Below the pieces are notes generated by a model. It worked only from the letters and a program-made list of their open reading frames with translations, searched no databases and was not told the DNA's origin. From assembly GCA_964019135.1 (NCBI GenBank), contig OZ025257.1, positions 40,937,798 to 41,001,797 on the forward strand: a stretch of DNA of 64,000 nucleotides, in the 5' to 3' direction. A program made the translations under genes and the position numbers. Shown one piece after another: positions 60,725 through 64,000 of the stretch (position 1 is its first letter; each line of letters begins with the position of its first letter). This stretch comes from Arenicola marina (taxonomy: Eukaryota > Annelida > Polychaeta > Arenicolidae).

Positions 60725-63700
60725 ATGGCCGACAAGTTCGAGTTGCTTGAACAACAATTGGAACATTTCATTGAAAATACGCGACAGTTAGGAATTATTG
60801 TGGCCGACTTTCAACCACAGGGACAGAATGTGCTCAATCAAAAAATGTAATGACCTCAAATGTTTGAAAATGTTACATTTTAGCATAATTGTTGAATTAC
60901 ACGAAGGGCGATAATACAGTTACTTATCAATATTGACAATAATATCGATACCAAAGGCAAACCTGAAATAGAGACTAAGCTTAGTAGAGTCTTGACCTAG
61001 ATAATATTCATATGGAGACTTTTAAGGTGTTGACTAAGCCTAGATGGCTTGTCATGGACCTTCTATTGTAGTATCTGAGTATAGGATATATGCTCACATT
61101 TAGTTTGACCACTGGATGGTTTTGACTGCTGGACCATTAACCGTTGTAGGAGGGTTTGTATTGGTACTGGAGATAATATGGATAGGTGCTACCTAAAATG
61201 CGAGCGTAAATATATATTAATTAAGCTATTCCGGTACATCGAGATTAATATTCAAAATAAATTCTACATCGGATTGCCATAATGCAAATTTAATGTTACA
61301 CTATTTAGATTGTGCTACTATTTCTAAATTATTTACTGGATACTCTCGCATGAAAGTGAAAATGAAAGTGGTTTCCCTGTGATCAATGTCATTAAATAAC
61401 GTTTTGAGAGTGACCGAAATTGTGCTCAGGGCCCACAGGCACAGTAAATCGACTGACACAGGGGAGGGGGGGTGGTAGCCCTGGTACATGCCTCTCTTAC
61501 CACGTCAGTAAACGGAGCAAGGGTGAGAGCCATGCCGCTGACACCCCCGAAAACAAGAAATCGCGGACCGGTGGCTTAAGTTGAAGTTCATAACAAAATA
61601 AATATGCAGTACCTATCCGTCAAGTTGCTCCATTAGATTCCTGAAGCTATCATGACTTTCGTCGGACAGTCATTTCTTTGGTCGGTAGTGTATTTTCTTG
61701 TAATCCGGGCGATTTTTGTCACCTCTTGCTTCGTGTTGAATGCTCTGTCATTTGCCGGACGTCAACAAATACCGCCTGGCAGCGAGTGCTCACACTAAGT
61801 TTGTTTACTACACTGTCCACCACACATTTGATCCCAAAAACTGTGAGGCTCTGAGAGGTCTACTTAAGAAGTTGGGTTTTGATGTAAAATATTTGGTTTT
61901 TAACTCCTAGTTATTTAAGTTGCAGAACATTATTCCAAAGGAGCGGTATAGTGAAATAACTTAGATGCAACAAATATAGGCTTAACTATTTCACTTTATC
62001 CACTGACAACATTTGCCAGCTTGGAGCCTATGACCTGCAGCGCTTATCAGCTTGTTGCTCCTAGCTGATGACACTTGATTGTCATAAAGTGAAACACCCA
62101 ACATTAGTCAATTAGCAGGTTTTGCTCTGGAAAGTCCAATATCATACCATTTGTTGACATCAATGTGTATTAGATCTACCCATTTAATGTATCATTTAAA
62201 TATCCGAATTGCATCACTATGGTCAGATTTGAAAGTATTTTGGTGAATTATAGTCTTATAATCGCTATAGTTGTTAAATGAACTTTCTTATATAATATGT
62301 TTTTGGTATTACCTAAAATTGTTGCAAGTGTCATAATTAGAAAGAAATTTACACATGTTTATAAATAGCAATAGCTAGTTATTGTAACTGTGCTAGATAG
62401 CAACCTGCTAGTGCAAAAAGATTCTATACCTTTCATCACAGGAATGTGATAGAGATGGCACCATTGGTGCAAAAGCAATTTTCTTTTATGGACATTAAAC
62501 TGGCAGTAAGCACTGTATGATATTAACAGAGCTTGCTTATGTATAGCATATATATGTTGTGAGTGTGTTACTTTATTATAATAACTATTCTTGTATATGC
62601 TCATATGTAGTCAGAATTAATTTAATGGTACCAACATGCTTCACATACTTATGTGTTGCCTGACGTGTCATCCTAAACACAAGGCCTAACTAGGGAGATG
62701 TAGATACAGGAAATAACTATATTGCAGCCATACCATGGTCACTGGAGTGCAAGAGATCGATAAACTCAAAGGGCAAGTTCAAGATGTTCAAATACCACTG
62801 GAGGTATTTGAGTAAGTATAATGACAATATAAATGTTTTTTTGTAAAAAATTTAGATTGAATATACTTATAACATTCTTACCAGCAATACCAGTATATCA
62901 ATAAATTAATATAAATATATTAATGTGTATGAACTTTTGACACAACCTTATCTACAACGTCATCTTATATTATGCAGTTGATATTTAGATCAGGCACTCA
63001 GCAGCACTCCAGTAGTAACTGTAGTATCCCATCTCTATCCTACCTGTATATCATTTCTCTTTGTAGCAGCTGTAGTATACTATATCTCTTTGTAGCAGCT
63101 GTAGTATACTATATCTCTTTGTAGCAGCTGTAGTATACTATATCTCTTTGTAGCTGCTGTAGTATACTATATCGCTTTGTAGCAGCTGTAGTATACTATA
63201 TCTCTTTGTAGCAGCTGTAGTATACTATATCGCTTTGTAGCAGCTGTAGTATACTATCTCTCTTTGTAGCAGCTGTAGTATACTATATCTCTTTGTAGCA
63301 GCTGTAGTATACTATATCTCTTTGTAGCAGCTGTAGTATACTACATATCTTTGTAGCAGCTGTAGTATACTACATATCTTTGTAGCAGCTGTAGTATACT
63401 ATATCTCTTTGTAGCAGCTGTAGTATACTATATCTCTTTGCAGTTATATAGACCAGGGGAAAAACCCGCAGCTGTACACCAAAGACTGCATGGAAAAGGC
63501 ACTGATGAAGAATGAGACTGTGAAAGGCAAAATAGATGCATTTAAGGTAAGTTTTTGAAATATGAACAAGCCAGTGAAGCAGTACTCTGCGTTCTGCAGG
63601 ATGGTCAGTTTCACATGTGCACATTCATGCACACTCTCTCGGAATGTCTCGGAATAAATACTATGTACTCACACTTTCGGTTTGCAATGTTTTATTACAT

Positions 63701-63876
63701 GGACGCCAATCAGCTGTATAACTACCGGTAATACGCCTTAATTTCTATGTTAACGCCTGTATACATTTCTTGTTTTTCAGAACTTCAAGGGCAAGTTGTT
63801 GGTAGAGCTTAGCAAAGTGTTTCCCACCGAGATGGCTAAATATAGAGCGATAAGAGGGGATGATCGACCGTCCTGA
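60725..63876 (+). CDS. MED10: Mediator complex subunit 10, complete
   Basis: Small subunit of the middle module of Mediator, which links activators to RNA polymerase II in the nucleus. The four exons are 60725-60846, 62728-62811, 63444-63546 and 63781-63876, giving 134 aa (human 135). The N-terminus has FIENTRQLGIIVADFQPQG. The middle has MVTGVQEIDKL, then PLEVFDYIDQGKNPQLYTKD. The end has LSKVFPTEMAKYRAIRGDD, then RPS and TGA. All introns are GT-AG and in phase. The third exon's acceptor is the end of a 29-bp tandem array. A hAT-like MITE ends 106 bp before the start codon. The gene is divergent from the zinc-finger gene, with about 4.5 kb between their start codons. Confidence 0.97.
61294..61473. 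repeat. dispersed repeat E, copy 2, in MED10 intron 1
   Basis: Partner of 60351-60538. The MITE part is cut off after its left arm, so the arm has no inverted partner here. Confidence 0.9.
63045..63443. repeat. 29-bp tandem array ending at a MED10 3' splice site
   Basis: About 13 units with a 29-bp period. Each contains ctctttgtag, a pyrimidine tract plus AG, followed by cagctgtagtatac. The final unit is interrupted by the authentic acceptor ctctttgcag at 63434-63443, immediately followed by MED10 exon 3. The array therefore supplies the real polypyrimidine tract and repeats near-copies of it upstream. Confidence 0.95.
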
Positions 63877-63937
63877 CATCCTCACCCTGCCGCTGAGAAC
63901 ATTGTACAATCAAAGCTTCCATCATAATATCATATTG

Positions 63938-63984
63938 TGACGTCATAGTTTGGCTTCGAGCACCAACTGACAACGATGACGTCA
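63938..63984. repeat. 39-bp direct repeat with TGACGTCA
   Basis: The CRE-type palindrome tgacgtca at 63938-63945 and 63977-63984 lies inside a 39-bp tandem repeat that runs off the window edge, just after MED10. Confidence 0.75.
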
Positions 63985-64000
63985 TAGTTCGGCTCCGAGC

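Overview
The window is nuclear DNA from an animal. Genes are split by spliceosomal introns, five conserved metazoan genes sit in 64 kb, tRNA-derived SINEs and short inverted-repeat DNA transposons are common, and one assembly gap of exactly 200 N lies at 9434-9633. Vertebrate-type repeats are absent and the protein divergence looks invertebrate. A marine invertebrate, perhaps a lophotrochozoan, is my guess; nothing in the sequence fixes the phylum.

Layout. Positions 1-9.8 kb hold low-complexity C/G- and purine-rich DNA, small tandem arrays and candidate promoter motifs, but no confirmed exon. From 9866 to 23760 (+) lie ten exons of GDP-mannose 4,6-dehydratase (GMDS); its first coding exon is not visible and may be in the gap. 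From 28333 to 37267 (+) is a complete 13-exon CEP76 (670 aa). From 38825 to 44964 (+) is a five-exon BLOC1S4/cappuccino (354 aa) with an unusual Ser-Ala-Gln repeat tail. From 56253 down to 48751 (-) is an 11-exon gene for a 1141-aa protein with two AT-hooks and 15 C2H2 zinc fingers that I cannot assign to a named family. From 60725 to 63876 (+) is a complete four-exon MED10 (134 aa). The exon phases I derived by hand close exactly in every gene. The genes have unrelated jobs (fucose-donor synthesis, centriole control, lysosome-related organelles, transcription), so no operon-like logic is implied.

The most striking signal is how tandem arrays relate to gene structure. A 101-bp array of 28 exactly spaced periods (45930 to about 48823) is an amplification of the last coding segment and stop codon of the zinc-finger gene. 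A 39-bp array (about 24 units) is an amplification of a CEP76 exon end plus its 5' splice site. A 29-bp array runs straight into a MED10 3' splice site and carries acceptor-like sequence in each unit. A 36-bp array abuts a GMDS acceptor, a 42-bp array lies 60 bp before another GMDS exon, and a 48-bp GMDS-intron array carries donor-like and acceptor-like motifs on both strands. The BLOC1S4 tail is itself a coding minisatellite. So each of the five genes has a minisatellite at, near or made from a functional boundary or coding segment.

Other points are three GC-AG introns with identical gcaagt donors among 38 introns, a hAT-like MITE with an 8-bp target duplication and an uninterrupted paralogous site beside it, the same MITE about 105 bp upstream of the MED10 start codon, several further MITE and foldback families concentrated in BLOC1S4 intron 1, and a very high density of poly(G)/poly(C) tracts.
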